From positions 56,893,891-56,957,890 of the forward strand of contig NC_086040.1 of the NCBI RefSeq assembly GCF_036323735.1: a stretch of DNA of 64,000 nucleotides, in the 5' to 3' direction. This DNA is from Rattus norvegicus. Taxonomy: Eukaryota > Chordata > Mammalia > Rodentia > Muridae. The notes under the pieces were generated by a model, which ran no database searches, was not told where the DNA came from, and saw only the letters and a program-made list of their open reading frames with translations. Within the stretch, counting starts at the first letter, position 1. Each line of letters starts with the position of its first letter. Below, piece by piece: positions 21,663-33,589 of this stretch. Both the position numbers and the translations under genes were made by a program.

Positions 21663-23518
21663 TCAATAAAGAAAGCTCCTTTCCAGCTGGTGGGGTATAG
21701 AGAGTATTGCTTCTCCGAGTATAGTTATCTCTGAAGAGGAAGTCAATAAATGACTAAGAAAAGAGCCTTTGAGATATCAGCTGCCATCCCAGGGCCCAGA
21801 CCTCCTCTCTGGCTGCAATTACCTTCTTAACATGGCTCCACATTGTCTCCTGGGACCCAGGTTTCCCCTTCCCCATAGCTCTGCCCTACTTTGAGCCTAA
21901 GAACCCAAAGAGATAGCCAAGAAAGGAGGGGAGAAAGGACACGAAGGGCTGGAGAGGAGGCTGCCAGTAATCCAGTCATATACACTGACCATTCCATTGG
22001 CACTCAGTCCACGGATGCCAGGCAATATCACAGACCTGGATGCCCAGGAGGAAAGGCAGGGTTTAATAATCAAATAGGTGGCGGTTTTACCACAGTAAAT
22101 TCAGCCAGCTGTGAACACAGTCAGAACACAGAAGAAGGCGACACCTGTATGTGAACTGTGAACTCTTGAGTGTGTTTGCATCCTTGTGTAGAAGGACTGT
22201 GTGTCTGTGCGTTTGTGTGCGTGTGCATTGTTATTTAAGCTGCGTTTCTTTCTTTTATTTTCATATATTATTAGTCCCGGGACTACTTCATGACTTAATA
22301 AATCTTCCCATATTTCTTCCGCTGTGCCTGTTAGCTCTGAAAACCCCTGCTGGTCACCCAAAAATGTGCTTTACCTTGTCAACTATTTCAGGGGACTTGG
22401 GGGTGAGACCCTTTCGTGAAGCCCAAGAGACAAGAAGAGAACAGAAGCCCCACCTGAGAAAAGGAAGTGGGTACAACCTTGTCTGAAATGATTCGGTGTG
22501 GGCGAGCACTTGGATAAGAGAACGTGATGTGAGAACTGAGCGCAAGCTGGACACACAAATGGGGATATTGAACCCCACACAACCCCCCACCACCACCAAA
22601 CGGTGCCTGCGGGTTTAGGCTTAAAAGTACCTTCCACGGAGGGCCCAAAGGAATCAGTACTGAGTCTATTGGGACATTGTGGATAATAGAAAGCCTTTGC
22701 CTCCGCTCTCCGTAGATGAGACGGCAGTAAAATGGGTTTCGGATGTGTAGGGCTATTGGCAGAAGCAGATTTAAAGAAAAGAACTTGACTCATCGGCTTT
22801 GATTTGAAATATTGATTATGGCAAATGGTGGTTATTAGATAAAGATTCCTCACACATCCTCTGTTCAGTCACAATGGCACTTTCAGCTCATTTCAGCTGG
22901 TTATGTGTTCATGGACTAAAACCCCTTTAATAATATCTCTTAAAAATTTTTTTGCTCTCTCCCAGGGCAAGATAGTAGCAAAACTTGCTGAATGGCCATT
23001 ATCTGAAGCCTGGCCCAGAAAGATATTGGCCCAAGGTTTACAAGGCAGGTGGGAACGATCAATTATACCCCCACAACTGACAGCACAGCTGTGTTACGTG
23101 ATCAGCAGGAGTGCTGGAGTTAACCTGGATTTCAGGACCAGCAGATACCCGCTGTGCCCACTTGGGCTTCTCCGGGTGCAGGACTGTCTCTTGTGGCAAC
23201 AGGCAGGAGCGTCCTACCAGCAACTCTGAGGAACAGCACAAGGACACTTCATGGAACCCAGGGCAGGAGAGGAGAGAGGAAAGCTGTCCTTCTCTGGCTC
23301 ATAGACAAGACGTCAGAGATTTGAGTACCTGCTTCTAACTGAGTACTGAGCCACTCCCACCATGTGTGTATGAACTCTGCTAGGGTCTCCAGTCTATGAT
23401 AATTTTCACTTTCGGTCCATCATTTCCTATTGGAAGGAGAAGACACCAAGTTCCATTTAAAGTGACACTGAGAAGCAGGCCAGTTAAAGCGTGGAGGAAA
23501 AGACAAGGTGGAATCAAA
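21663..23518. other. Unique sequence, no gene seen
   Basis: Nearly 1.9 kb with no repeat that I can name. AT-rich motif clusters at 22760-22850 and 22905-22950 could be conserved non-coding DNA. Overlapping opposite-strand open frames at 22350-22850 show no domain. Confidence 0.4.
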
Positions 23519-23800
23519 ACAGACATACACTTACATGCACACAGACATGCATGACAAATATATCCGCATGCATATGCACACCAAGAACATGTGCACACAT
23601 GCATGCATGCACACATAAGCATACATACATGGAACGCACTGATAATTTTATAAAAACACATATACAAATTAGTATGTGTGCACTTAGTTTCACACATGTG
23701 ATATCTTTATACTGTATATATACAATATACTATATATATATACAATACATACACACACATATATATAACACACATATACATTCATATACATATATAAAAT
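23519..23800. repeat. Imperfect CA/ATGC and (AT)n low-complexity region
   Basis: CA-rich sequence with repeated 'catgcatgcacacat'-type words (23519-23640) is followed by TA-rich sequence (23700-23800) with several 'atatatat' runs. Confidence 0.8.
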
Positions 23801-23949
23801 TCTAGTTTTGTGGTATCTGATTTCTGTATTCACCCTAGAAAGAGTCAGCCATTGGTTCGCATTCCTAAAGCTTTTTCTTTTAAAATGCATGACTGCAAAT
23901 AAGCAGGTCACTAGGTCAGTAAAGTGTCTGCCTCACATATTAGTCTAAC

Positions 23950-24335
23950 TCTCTACAGCTTTGATAAAACACTGTAGCAAAAAACAATGTGTAGAAGGAA
24001 ATCATTTCTTTGGATTGCACCTTGGCTTACCAGCTTTTGTAGGCAGTCAGACAGGAACTCGAGGAGAGAATTACAAAGGAATACTGCTCACAGCCTTACT
24101 CACCTGCCCATCCTTAGTTCACGTTCTCATGAAGCCCAGACACCCTTGCCTAGGAATGATGACACCACAGTGTTTGGGCCCAGCTTCATCACCTGTCAGT
24201 CGAGACAGTCTCTCACACAGTAGGACACAAGCCAATCTGATGGAGGCAGCTCTTCATTTGAGGTTCTCTCTTACCAGGAGACTCTATGTCTAGTCTCTTC
24301 TAAGTTATGTCAAGATGTCAGTGAAAACTAACCAG
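23950..24335 (-). repeat. Family X mid-repetitive rodent element
   Basis: The plus strand runs 'cagctttgataaaacactg', 'ggaaatcatttctttggat', 'agacaggaactcgagg', 'caatctgatggaggcagctc' and 'gaaaactaaccaggata', the reverse of family X and parallel to 60-405. Confidence 0.6.
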
Positions 24336-24602
24336 GATACCTCGCAAGCATGAAGACCTGGGATTTGATTCCCAGAACCCACATCAAAATGTGAATGAAG
24401 AAAGCTTCTAATGCCAGTTGGGGAAACAAGGACAGGATCCCCAGGATCTGCTGACCACCACAGCTGACATGATGGGTAAGCTCCTGGCCAATTAGAGACC
24501 CCGTCTCGAAAACACAGACCATGCCTAAGGATGAGGCCTGAGGTTGTTCTCTAACTCTACCTGAGTGTGGAGACATATGCACACATATGCACACATATGC
24601 AT
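24336..24602 (+). repeat. B3-like SINE with a 10-bp tandem repeat at its end
   Basis: 'cgcaagcatgaagacctggg', 'ttcccagaacccacatc' and 'gtgaatgaagaaagcttct' continue to 'ctaactctacctgagtgtgg'. It ends in three copies of ACATATGCAC (about 24572-24602). Confidence 0.6.
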
Positions 24603-24626
24603 CTATACACACCCATGCATACACCT

Positions 24627-24869
24627 TAGATAAATAGATGATAGATATTAGATAAACAAATGTTAGATAGATAGTAAATAGACAAATTATAGATAGACAG
24701 ATAGACATTTGATAGATAAAAGACAGACTGAAAGATAGACAGATAGGTAGATAGATAGTATGTAGATGGATGGATGGATGGATAAATAGATGATAGATGA
24801 TAGACAAATGATAAATTAGATAGATAAGATAGACAGCCAGGCAGACAGACAGATAAGATAAATAGACAG
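24627..24869. repeat. (GATA)n-type tetranucleotide array, imperfect
   Basis: About 240 bp of GATA, GACA and GATG words, with a pure GGAT run at 24767-24782 and GACA runs at 24828-24852. The antisense frame is low-complexity Tyr/Leu/Ser/Ile and is not a protein. Confidence 0.9.
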
Positions 24870-26352
24870 TATTGTATTTGAATGCAACTACTACAGAGCA
24901 GATTGGAGTCCCCCTCCTTCCCTTTCCGAACAAAACCTGTATCACAGGGGAACTCACAACTTCCCCGCAGGAAACAAGCATCCTATTCCAGCAGAGAGAT
25001 GGAAACAGATGTTTATGTTTTCCCTGTGCCTTCCTGGGTCAGCACTGTGTATCACAAGATGAAAAACATGCCATCGTAATTAAGTGTTAATTTCGTTGTG
25101 GCAGAAAATAAAAGAACGGCACCTCAGTTAGCAAGGAAGGCAGCTCCGACCAATGATTACATTTGACCTGAACTATGCTGAGCCCTGAAGTAAGAACTGT
25201 GGTTCCCAGGAGGCCCAAGCTCTCATGCAAGGCTCCTGGAGAGTGAAAATGTCCTCTCCCTACAGGAGTGATAGTTCTCCTTTAACTTTAAGCAACTTCT
25301 GTACTGGCTGTGTCCTCCCTGCAGCCCGTGAGGTCATTGTAGTGCTGTAGGTTCCTGAAGTATTGGATCTGGGTGGTAAACCAGTGTAGTTGTGGATTGT
25401 AGGATGGCATCCTGCCTGGTGGTATCTGGACCAGCACAGAGGTGCAGGGATGAGGGGCGAGGATGAGGAACATCCTTCCTCCCCTGGGTCCTCTAGAACC
25501 TGTGCCCAATACCCTGCATTAGCTTTGCTCCCTTAGCTACCCAGTTCTGGTTATGTTAACATAGGGTGACTTCTGCTACTTTTTAACCTACATGAATGTC
25601 TTATGTCACGTGAACTATCCTGGGTAGACCTGAACAATGTGTGTTCACCTCATGTAGTCCTCCAACTGCAAACGATTCCAGCCAGGTCTACCTTATCATG
25701 GCTATTCAGGAGCAGACGAGTGGCTCAGACAACTCTATCAGTGGAAAACCCACTCCAGCATGGGTGACACTTAAAATAGCTACATCCTGTAGATTTCAGC
25801 CCAACTAGCAGGCAGCTCCACCCAAGAAGTCCCCTTCATCATGGCTGCCCCCCACCCCCGGGGCAATTGTTCTCATCTTATTGCTCTTTGGAACAGGACC
25901 TGAGCATCATAACCTTCGAGAATCCTAAGCCTTAAAGGTTTCGTAAGCTTCCTGAATCTTCTGAGCTTCATTCTTCCCTCCAGAAGGGAATGCTTCAATT
26001 CCAATGGATTCCCAGCACAACCCATGAATAAATAAACCAGAGGTCCCGAAACAACATTCATTCAGTCAATGTAACTAAAGCCAGAGCAAAGAACGTTCTT
26101 GTTAGTGCTGTCCTTTGGATACCAAATGTCTACCAAGGTCCCGTGCTAAGGGAGGGAGTGCTGTAGAGAATGGCTGTTGTTTCACCAGCAGCACATCCAA
26201 AGACCTAAGGTGTTCAGTGTGAAACAGCCAGGATCCCTGCCCAACTCCCCGGCCTCAAAGAAGAAGATACAAGAAACCCAGAGAGGAAAATAGCTAAACT
26301 TGCAACAACCTCACCCGCCGCTTACAAAGTTGTGATTTAGTTGAAGAAAAGA
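24870..26352. other. Unique sequence, no gene seen
   Basis: No gene is supported. 25070-25180 ('cgtaattaagtgttaatttc', 'ccaatgattacatttgacc') is a candidate conserved non-coding stretch by motif style only. Confidence 0.35.
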
Positions 26353-26687
26353 TGTCCCGCTCGACCTCTCGCCAGCAAGAATACACGGGAATACATGAAT
26401 CCTTCTGGAGCCAAAATGTTTATTCTTTATTAATAATAGAGAGGGTGCCTGGGACGCCAGCATGGTGCGGTTTATATACACCCTAGCGCAGCACATCCAA
26501 ACCTGATTGGTTGCTTACCCATGATCTCATTAGGAACACCCTGGAGTGGGCAAAGACCTGGCACTAAGGCACTCTTGCATGTGCACACACAGTTAACTTC
26601 CTTACAGGAAGTCGGGTGGCGTGGCGGAGGCCAGCGCCATCTTGTACTGGCGAATGTTATTCAGGCCCTCTAAAAGAAGAAACTACA
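26353..26687 (-). mobile_element. ERVK-like solo LTR
   Basis: The arrangement parallels the LTR at 54801-55236: 'gccagcaagaatacac' near one end, a TATATAAA box on the minus strand (plus 26470-26478, 'ggtttatatacacc'), and the minus-strand YY1-type AAGATGGCGC motif (26632-26644). The right end could be 26663 (...ATTCA) or 26687 (...ACTACA). I found no target-site duplication. No gag, pol or env is nearby, so it is a solo LTR. Confidence 0.7.
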
Positions 26688-27610
26688 TCTCCCAGCTCCA
26701 CCCCTTTCCAGAGGTTACTTTAGCATTAGCTCAAATTTTCAAACCACAAGTAAAGGGGCCCAGAATGATGCTACCGAAAACTGAGTTGAGCAAACAACAC
26801 TGTGCAATGAGGATGCACAGGAAACACAAGGGAGCCCACAGCAGGCTGGGCTCAGTTCTACCCCTCAGGCTGTTGCCCCTCCATTCTCCACAGAGTGGAC
26901 CTGCCTTTGCAGGCAGAAATCCACAAGTCCTGCACCTCTAAGCAGCTCTGACAAGCTCCCAGTGGAGTTAAGAAGGACGTCCTACACCATCAGCCATGTC
27001 TCCTCTGTGCTGACATGAATGAGACATGAAGCTTGGGGAAGTGGAGAGAAGAGAGGCTCCCCTGGCAGAGAACAGTCCTCACAGCTCTGCACATAAAGAC
27101 CCATCCTGAATTCTCAGATGGTGATAAACAGAAGGGGAGGAAGGAGACCCACACTGAGCAGTCCTGGGGCTGAGCGGATTTACCTTGTGTCTAGCACTAA
27201 GAGAGGAATAGTCCCACACATTCAGTGCCACTGTCCCAGGAGAAGCTACAGCAGTGACTCCAGCAGCGGACATCCCACTAAGAGTTGGCTGCTCATCAAA
27301 TCAAGAAAAGCACTTGCTTAGGAACAGGGTCCTGACTACAAATGGGCCCTGGGATATACAACCATTCAACCCAGAGAACTGAGAGCTATGACAGGATCTA
27401 CAGGGGTTATCTCAGGGCAAGCATCTCCTCTTCTGTGTGGCCATTTCATCCCCGCTGGGCTTGAGCCAAGTTGAGAGCAGCAAGGGGTTCAGTGTGATGC
27501 CCTAAAGTGGCTACAACACATGCCCATACATGGAGGATATCACTACAGATGCTCATTTTCTCAGCTTTCTGGGAGGTGAGTGTCTAGAGACTAAGTGTCC
27601 GTAGGGTGAG
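26688..27610. other. Unique sequence, no gene seen
   Basis: GC-moderate unique sequence. The open frames at 26621-26941 and 27079-27321 overlap the LTR edge or are antisense pairs with no conserved motif. Confidence 0.4.
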
Positions 27611-27612
27611 TA

Positions 27613-27614
<2 letters not shown>

Positions 27615-27704
<90 letters not shown>

Positions 27705-27740
27705 GAGAGAGGGAGAGGGAGAGGGAGAGGGAGAAGGAGG

Positions 27741-27790
<50 letters not shown>
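27615..27790. repeat. Compound (CA)n-(GA)n microsatellite
   Basis: (CA)n from 27615 to 27650 changes directly to (GA)n to 27691, then GGGAGA/GAGGGA variants to 27745, then pure (GA)n to 27790. The antisense frames read as Ser/Leu runs in all phases and are not genes. Confidence 0.97.
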
Positions 27791-27792
<2 letters not shown>

Positions 27793-28470
27793 CCTTGCCC
27801 CTCCCCTTGTTTCTGCAGGATGCCACCACCCTTTGCTTGTGGACACATCATCCATCCCTGCCTCTTTTGTCACATAGTGACCTCCTCTGCTTCTCATTCT
27901 TCTCATGGGCTCAGAAGTCCACAGCAATGGAGCGGGAGCCAACTCCAGTCAATATGGGATCAGCTCACTCGGCTACAATGTGTAAGGCCCTGTCTGCCAA
28001 TCAATGACACACACAGACATTTGCATGTAAGGATGTCAACTCATCATTCTGGAAGGAGACAACAGGATCTTCACCAACTCCTCACCCAGCACAAAGACAG
28101 AACGGTACCCTTGGCTCCCAAGACTGCTTCTAGTTACTTGAACTGCTATTAATTGCGCTAATCAGTTCCCTTACTGTCGTAACAAAGTACCTGACAGAAG
28201 AAAAAGGAGGCTGCCACTGTACACCGAGCTTCTATGATATAGAGAAGCAGGCTGGAGTCAGGGACAGGCAGGCCATGGACCTCGCAGTCTGCCTCTGTGG
28301 CTATATGGCTGCCAGCTTGTCCCCATGTCCAAGATGTTCCTCAATCCCTTCGCACAATGGTGCCAGCAACCGAGGTCTGACTGTTTAAACATGTGTGCCC
28401 TTTAAATGAGAATTTCTAGGAAGAAGCTGTCTGCGAAGGCTGACTGGATGGTTAGAACTAAAGTGGTGAG
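27791..28470. other. Unique sequence with a possible old repeat
   Basis: 28155-28390 ('gttcccttactgtcgtaac', 'aaagtacctgacagaag') resembles the start of family X or Y on one strand but is too diverged for a firm call. Nothing else is recognised. Confidence 0.35.
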
Positions 28471-28472
28471 GA

Positions 28473-28910
28473 GATGTTGGGATGTCGCTGATCCAGAGAC
28501 TATTTACCTGATAGTTTTAGCCCCCAGAATTCTTTGCCTACCTCTTTGTCAAAACTAATCTATGTCATAGATTTAAAAAAAATTTTTTGGGGATATATTA
28601 ACTTAATGAACCCCTAGAAACCACCAATCCAAAAGCTAAGAATGTCATCAGATAGCATCATGGGGACATAGAAAAGATCCCCCCAATTTGCTTTAACTGC
28701 CTTGCTTGTGTGCCCACAAACGTATTTTGCATTTGCCTTGCATTATAACTTTATTTGTTCTGTAAAACTATGAAACTTCGTGAAACTGCGTTCACACTGG
28801 GATAAGGGGTGACCTAAATTTGTGTTCCTGGACCATGATCACTATACGTGGTTCCAGAATAAATCATCCTTAGTCCCTTAAGGTGAGAGCTGTGTTTCTG
28901 CGTTTACAGT
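28473..28910 (+). mobile_element. Possible LTR, unclassified
   Basis: It begins TGTTGGGATG and could end near 'gcgtttaca' (28909). It contains 'ccagaataaatcatcc', an AATAAA signal about 60 bp before that end, and 'cctggaccatgatcactata'. This size and layout fit a rodent LTR, but no target-site duplication is secure. The call is a guess from layout. Confidence 0.3.
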
Positions 28911-29938
28911 CCCTGAGGAGCATTTCACATTCAAACTATCCAAGAAAGGGAGGGGTGCACCAGAGGGAAGCGGGGACCAACCTCTTCAGCTGGAATGTTG
29001 AGTATATTTGTCTCCTCTGTGAAGTCATGTGACTACAAGGTCTAATGGCCTCTCTTGTGTCTAACAATAAGATGTTATGAAGAAATGATCTTCACCGTGG
29101 GAAAGAAGTCGGGAAGGATGGAGGACAGGAAGGGAGGGCAAAGAAAGGAAGTAGCAGGGATGAGGGGTGGGCAAAAATCTCAGGGAAGGCAAATCCAGAC
29201 ATCAAACATCAGACAAAGCTGCAGTTGTCCCAAGTTCACACTCTGCCTCGACTCAGAAGCCCAGCATCTTTTCTGCTAAGACCTGCTCTGTGCTTCCTCC
29301 CTGAAGTAAAGACAACGTGTCTGAAGGGCAAACCTTGGAGGCCAGACTCCAATGAGAGGGTAATGAGCCAGAGTAGTAATCAGCCCCTAATGGGAATGCC
29401 AATAGCAGTACCGACACCCTGTCAATCAAGTCTGCAGAAGGTCTGGAGTTCTCTCATGGAAATCCAGAGAAGCCAGGAGCCCTGTGCTGTCTGAGTCACA
29501 CCAACACCCAGAGTCCTCGAGCAAATGCAGAAATCCCAGAGCTCACCAGGACAATCTTCACCAAACACAAGAGCCCTCTAGGTTTGGCACTGGGCTGGGG
29601 ACAGGGGTCAAGGGGACTGAAGGCTTTTCTGAAGTTATAAGTATCTTCCTCCCACTGGGCCTAGTTAGACATTGAAAATGGAAATAGTGAGGCATTTCCC
29701 CCCGACTAAGTGGCTAATGGTCCTGCTACCAGGTCTCCCTGAAGGGCCCATGTGAGCAGCTCAGACCTGACCCAGGGCTTCCAAAAATCCACACTTCTCT
29801 AGATATTTCCTGTAACACAGACATTGCAACAAGGGAATGGAAGGGAGGGAATGAAGGGCTGGATTTGAACAAATAGGCCTTACATGCATCTATATAAATT
29901 CTCAAACAATAATAAAAGAGATTAAAAAGAAAACACCT
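28911..29938. other. Unique sequence, no gene seen
   Basis: A purine-rich block at 29098-29200 precedes ordinary sequence. No repeat or gene is recognised. Confidence 0.4.
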
Positions 29939-30037
29939 GGGGTTGGTGATTTGGCTCAGTGGTAGAGTGCTTGCCTAGCAAGTGCAAGGTCCTGGGTTCG
30001 ATCCCCAGTTCCGAAAAAAAAAAAAAAAAAAAAAAAG
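29939..30037 (+). repeat. ID SINE with intact Pol III boxes, pure A tail and 13-bp TSD
   Basis: 'ggggttggtgatttggctca' starts the tRNA-Ala-derived ID/BC1 body. The A box (TGGCTCAGTGG) and B box (GGTTCGATCCC) match Pol III consensus. The tail is about 21 uninterrupted A (30015-30036). AAAAAGAAAACAC flanks it at 29924-29936 and 30038-30050. The pure tail and perfect duplication indicate the youngest SINE in the window. Confidence 0.96.
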
Positions 30038-30089
30038 AAAAAGAAAACACTTCATTCAAGTCCCACTGCCTCCTTTGGTCAGCATTTTG

Positions 30090-30240
30090 CTCCAGGCTGG
30101 TGAGATGCTCAGCAGGTCAAGGCCCTTGCTGCCAGGCCTGAGGACCTGAGGTCCACACACGTGCAGCGGCAAGTTCACACACACAGACTGATGAATTAAT
30201 TAACTAATTAATTAACAAATTAATTAATTAAAGTAAATTA
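30090..30240 (+). repeat. B3-like SINE fragment with (TTAA/ATTA)n tail
   Basis: 'gctggtgagatgctcagcag', 'aaggcccttgctgccaggcc' and 'tgaggacctgaggtccacac' follow the B3 head. The tail has become 'attaattaactaattaatt' repeats (30188-30240). Confidence 0.75.
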
Positions 30241-31320
30241 CCATTTCTTAATAAATAAAACATTATAAAGCTGTCGCTTGCATGAAAGGGTCTGCATTAT
30301 TAGCTGACCAATGACCTGTTCTCTCTCAGACTCACCAAAGAGAGAACCATGTGGGACTATCACCAACCTGTGCTTAGCACCTGACAGAATCCTGAGTGTA
30401 TCTGTCTGAGGAATGAAGGGCACCCTGGGCATGCAAAACACCACACAGGTCCAAGACAGAAGGGTGCCTCAGTGCACGTATGCAAAACCAAAGTTCAGAT
30501 GAGTTCACGAGAAACCATGAAATAACAAACATCCCGCATTGTCAAACCTGAGCTTTCCAGAATTAAAATTTGCCTGATTCTACCTAGCGTTTACGCAGAG
30601 GACCAGCAACCGCTTCTTGTCTCTTTCTCGTCCTTTCTACTCTATTTCTATTTTGTTTAATAATAATTATAAAAAATCATAACATTTGGAGAAACACCGT
30701 TTATCAAACAGGAATAAACAGATGTCTCTTGTTAAACAAGATGGTTTTAATCTTTCTTAGTACTTTTAGACCTATTTGGGGTAGTTTTGTTGTTTTGTTC
30801 TTGTTTTTGTTTTCAACTTAATGCACACTGCCACATCATGGAACAAAGACTGGGGGGGAAACGCTGCATGTTTGGAGTTTGCCCTTGAGAAGCCCCTACA
30901 GAGTTAGGCAGAAGACACTCTGGCTGTAGTCTCCTTTATTCTGAGAGGAAAGAAGGGAGCTCTTTGTGGTGATTTCAAATACCTGTTTCTCTTTTATCTA
31001 CTTGTCCCCAGATCCACTCTCCCTGCCTTCTACTCCAATATCCTGCTCTGGAATTAAATAAATGAATACATACGTGTCTGTGGTTGCATAAGCATGGGAT
31101 GTCAGATGTCAACCTTAGGTGTCTTCCTAAATCACTGGCTCAACTCCCTTTATTGGTCGAGTTGACACACCTGGAAAGAGAAGACTCTAGCTGCTTGTTT
31201 TCTAATATTAATTGGGTTCCACAAATTAGTTTGCAGGAGAAAGTCTGCACGTAGCTTCTGGGAACCTGCCCGCAGTTAATTCTGATTGGTGAATAAAGAT
31301 GCTAGCTGCCAATAGCTGGG
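30241..31320. other. Unique sequence, no gene seen
   Basis: A T/G low-complexity run lies at 30783-30815. No coding or mobile feature is recognised. Confidence 0.4.
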
Positions 31321-31321
31321 A

Positions 31322-31347
31322 AGGAGAGAGAGAGAGAGACAGAGAGG

Positions 31348-31414
<67 letters not shown>

Positions 31415-31415
31415 G
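31322..31415. repeat. (GA)n microsatellite
   Basis: Ninety-plus bases of GA, with 'cagagaggg' and 'aaag' interruptions in the first half and a pure run of about 50 bp from 31362. Confidence 0.96.
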
Positions 31416-31944
31416 GGATTTAGGGTTCCCGTGCTTGGATCCTGGAGCAAGCAGGACAGAGATGTCCCCATGCCTTAGGGGAGTGAGGAGGAGGGGAGAC
31501 AGAGGCTGCCATGGAAGGGAAATAACATGCAGAAGGGCAGAGCTGCCGTATAAAAGGGCTAAGAGATCATGGCCCAGAGGGCTGCTCCTTGAAGTCAAGA
31601 ACAGCCAAGATGAAGCATAGAAATTAGTAAATAGTAACTTGGAGTTATTGCTGGGAGGTGGATTCTAACAGGATGGAGGGTAGGCAGCTGCCCAGCTATG
31701 GCCTGCTTTAAATATAGATGCTGGGGCGTGTTTCTTTCATTCGGGAACAGAAACCATTGAGGTGAGTAACCCCATGTCGGGATTTATTATTTTTTTTTTT
31801 TACTACAGGGGACCTCAGCTGAGGATTTTCCTCCATTGCATTTGCCTGTGGACAGACCTGTGAGGCATCTTTTGGAATAATGATTGGTATGTGGAGGTCC
31901 ACTGTGGATGGCGCCACCTCTGGGTGGGCAGTCCTGGTTACAGA
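31416..31944. other. Unique sequence, no gene seen
   Basis: A poly-T run at 31790-31801 is not attached to a recognisable retroposon body. Nothing else is seen. Confidence 0.35.
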
Positions 31945-32155
31945 AGAAAGGACGTTGACCAAGCAATGAGCAACAAGCCAGTAAGTGGTTGTTCCTCCAT
32001 GGCCTCTGCTTCAGCTGCTGCCTTCAAGGCTCTGCCTTGAGTTCCTTCCCTGACTTTCTTCCTGATGGGCACTGATCAAGCTAAAGTTAACCCTTTCCTC
32101 CCTGAGATAGTTCACTCAGTATTTTATCAGAGCAAAGAGAAGTAACTGAGACAGT
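31945..32155 (+). repeat. Family X element, 3' part
   Basis: 'aagcaatgagcaacaagcca', 'cctccatggcctctgcttca', 'cttgagttccttccctgac', 'cctttcctccctgagatag' and an end at 'agtaactgagacag' are the last blocks of family X. Confidence 0.65.
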
Positions 32156-32224
32156 TCCACCCTGCCTTGCTTTCTTTTCTTGCAACAAAGTCTCACACTT
32201 ACACCCCAAACATACCAGTCGAGC

Positions 32225-32390
32225 TGGGGACTAGAGAACATCGGGGATGCATCTGTCCACCTCTCTGGTACCAGGATTTCAGGCCACCATGTCTGACTTT
32301 TATTTTTTAACGTGGGTTCTAGGCACCGAACTCAGACCCTCATACTTTCATGGCAAACACTTTACTGGCTAAGCCAGCTCCTTAGCCCGA
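32225..32390 (-). repeat. B4-like SINE (B1 and ID-like parts)
   Basis: Reading the plus strand, a decayed B1 part ('ctggtaccaggatttcaggc') is followed by 'aacgtgggttctaggcacc', 'gaactcagaccctcatac' and 'ggctaagccagctccttagccc', an ID/tRNA-like head in reverse. This fits an old minus-strand B4. Confidence 0.55.
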
Positions 32391-33589
32391 GAAACCCACC
32401 TCAGGACCTTTGAAAGCCATTCCTCTGTCAGACCACAGTCTCTCTTTAAGGCACACCTTTCTTCCATGACAATGCCATGCGGGTTAAATTTCTAATCAGA
32501 AGACAGGAAGCCACGTTGAGCTATGAAGGATTTTGCATTGTTTCTCAATAGGGCGTCATTTTGCATTTGTAAAATGTGAAGTTTCTGGAAAAAACCTCAT
32601 CTGCCTTATACTCCACAGAAAAAGGAAATACCTTTAGTCCATGAAGTATAACTTAACACCCACAGTAATCATGAAGAAGGCAGGGGTGCACATCATCTGT
32701 GTTGTGTGGTCCTGAGAAAGGTCAGATATTTGGCAGAAAATTATCAAACATTTAACAGGGAGAGGGGGAGATAAAAGAATGTAACTTTAAAATTATATTG
32801 ACTTCACTCGTCTTTGGGCAGAAACATTTTAAATAATATTCCATTGTTCTTCCTGGTGAGTGTGTTTTAATTGTTGTATCACATCCACCTCCTGGGACAT
32901 TGGCCCTTATTTGAGTGTGTGGTTGCTAATTGCTAAGGAGGGCCTGGGGAGGGGCTGGCAAATTGGGTTTCCGATAGGACAGAAGATGAGTTCAAATGAG
33001 GCTGGCAGTAATTCTGGCCTGAGAAGGAAAACACAATAAATATATCTGCTGGGAATGTGTCTAGTCACAGTAATATAAAACCAATCAGAATCCCTTAATC
33101 CCAAGAGTGTGATTGACTAGGGAAGAAACACCAAAGCACACACACCATCAGTTCAACCGCCCAGCCATCCCAAAGGACTCTTGGCTCATCCATTTTTCTC
33201 ATTCTACTGCCCTCAGCAGATTGGCTATAATGTACTCACAAGATGGCTACTGCATCCCCAGAGAACACATCACACTCCTCCACAGCAGAAATCCAACACT
33301 GGATGGGACGAAGAGGAAGAGAGATGAAACTGTCTTGGATAGCTCCCTATTTGTGACAGGCAGAAAAAAATCTTTCCTCAGAAGATTTTTGGTGTGCCTC
33401 AGTGAGTCTTCTGATGCACCTCAACACCAGTGACATGCACAGAACAAAGCTAGCATGACTGATTCAAGCTAATCAGGATGCCCTCCGTGGATTAAGGGAT
33501 AGAAAGTCAGTTATACTAATATCCAAATGAAACTGGCTATTTGCAGTGAGAATTTTGGTGTATTTAAAAACATAGAGATATTATAAGAG
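32391..33589. other. Unique stretch, candidate conserved non-coding DNA at 32480-33110
   Basis: No transposon is recognised. 32480-33110 is rich in octamer-like and homeobox-like words ('gggcgtcattttgcatttg', 'gtggttgctaattgctaagg', 'gttcaaatgaggctggcag', 'ggcagtaattctgg'). It might be an ancient regulatory element; this is inference from motif density only. Confidence 0.35.

Noticed and set aside
22354..22853. 156-codon minus-strand frame with overlapping frames on the other strand
   Set aside because: Three overlapping frames with no domain and no conserved wording; probably chance in GC-moderate unique DNA.
24328..24981. 217-codon frame rich in Tyr, Leu, Ile and Ser
   Set aside because: It spans a GATA/GACA tetranucleotide array and a SINE; its composition follows the repeat.
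27553..27942. Ser/Leu-repeat frames on the minus strand
   Set aside because: They are translations of (GA)n, found in all three phases.
29939..30037. tRNA gene
   Set aside because: The A and B boxes belong to a tRNA-derived ID SINE with an A tail and target-site duplication; no cloverleaf acceptor stem is evident.
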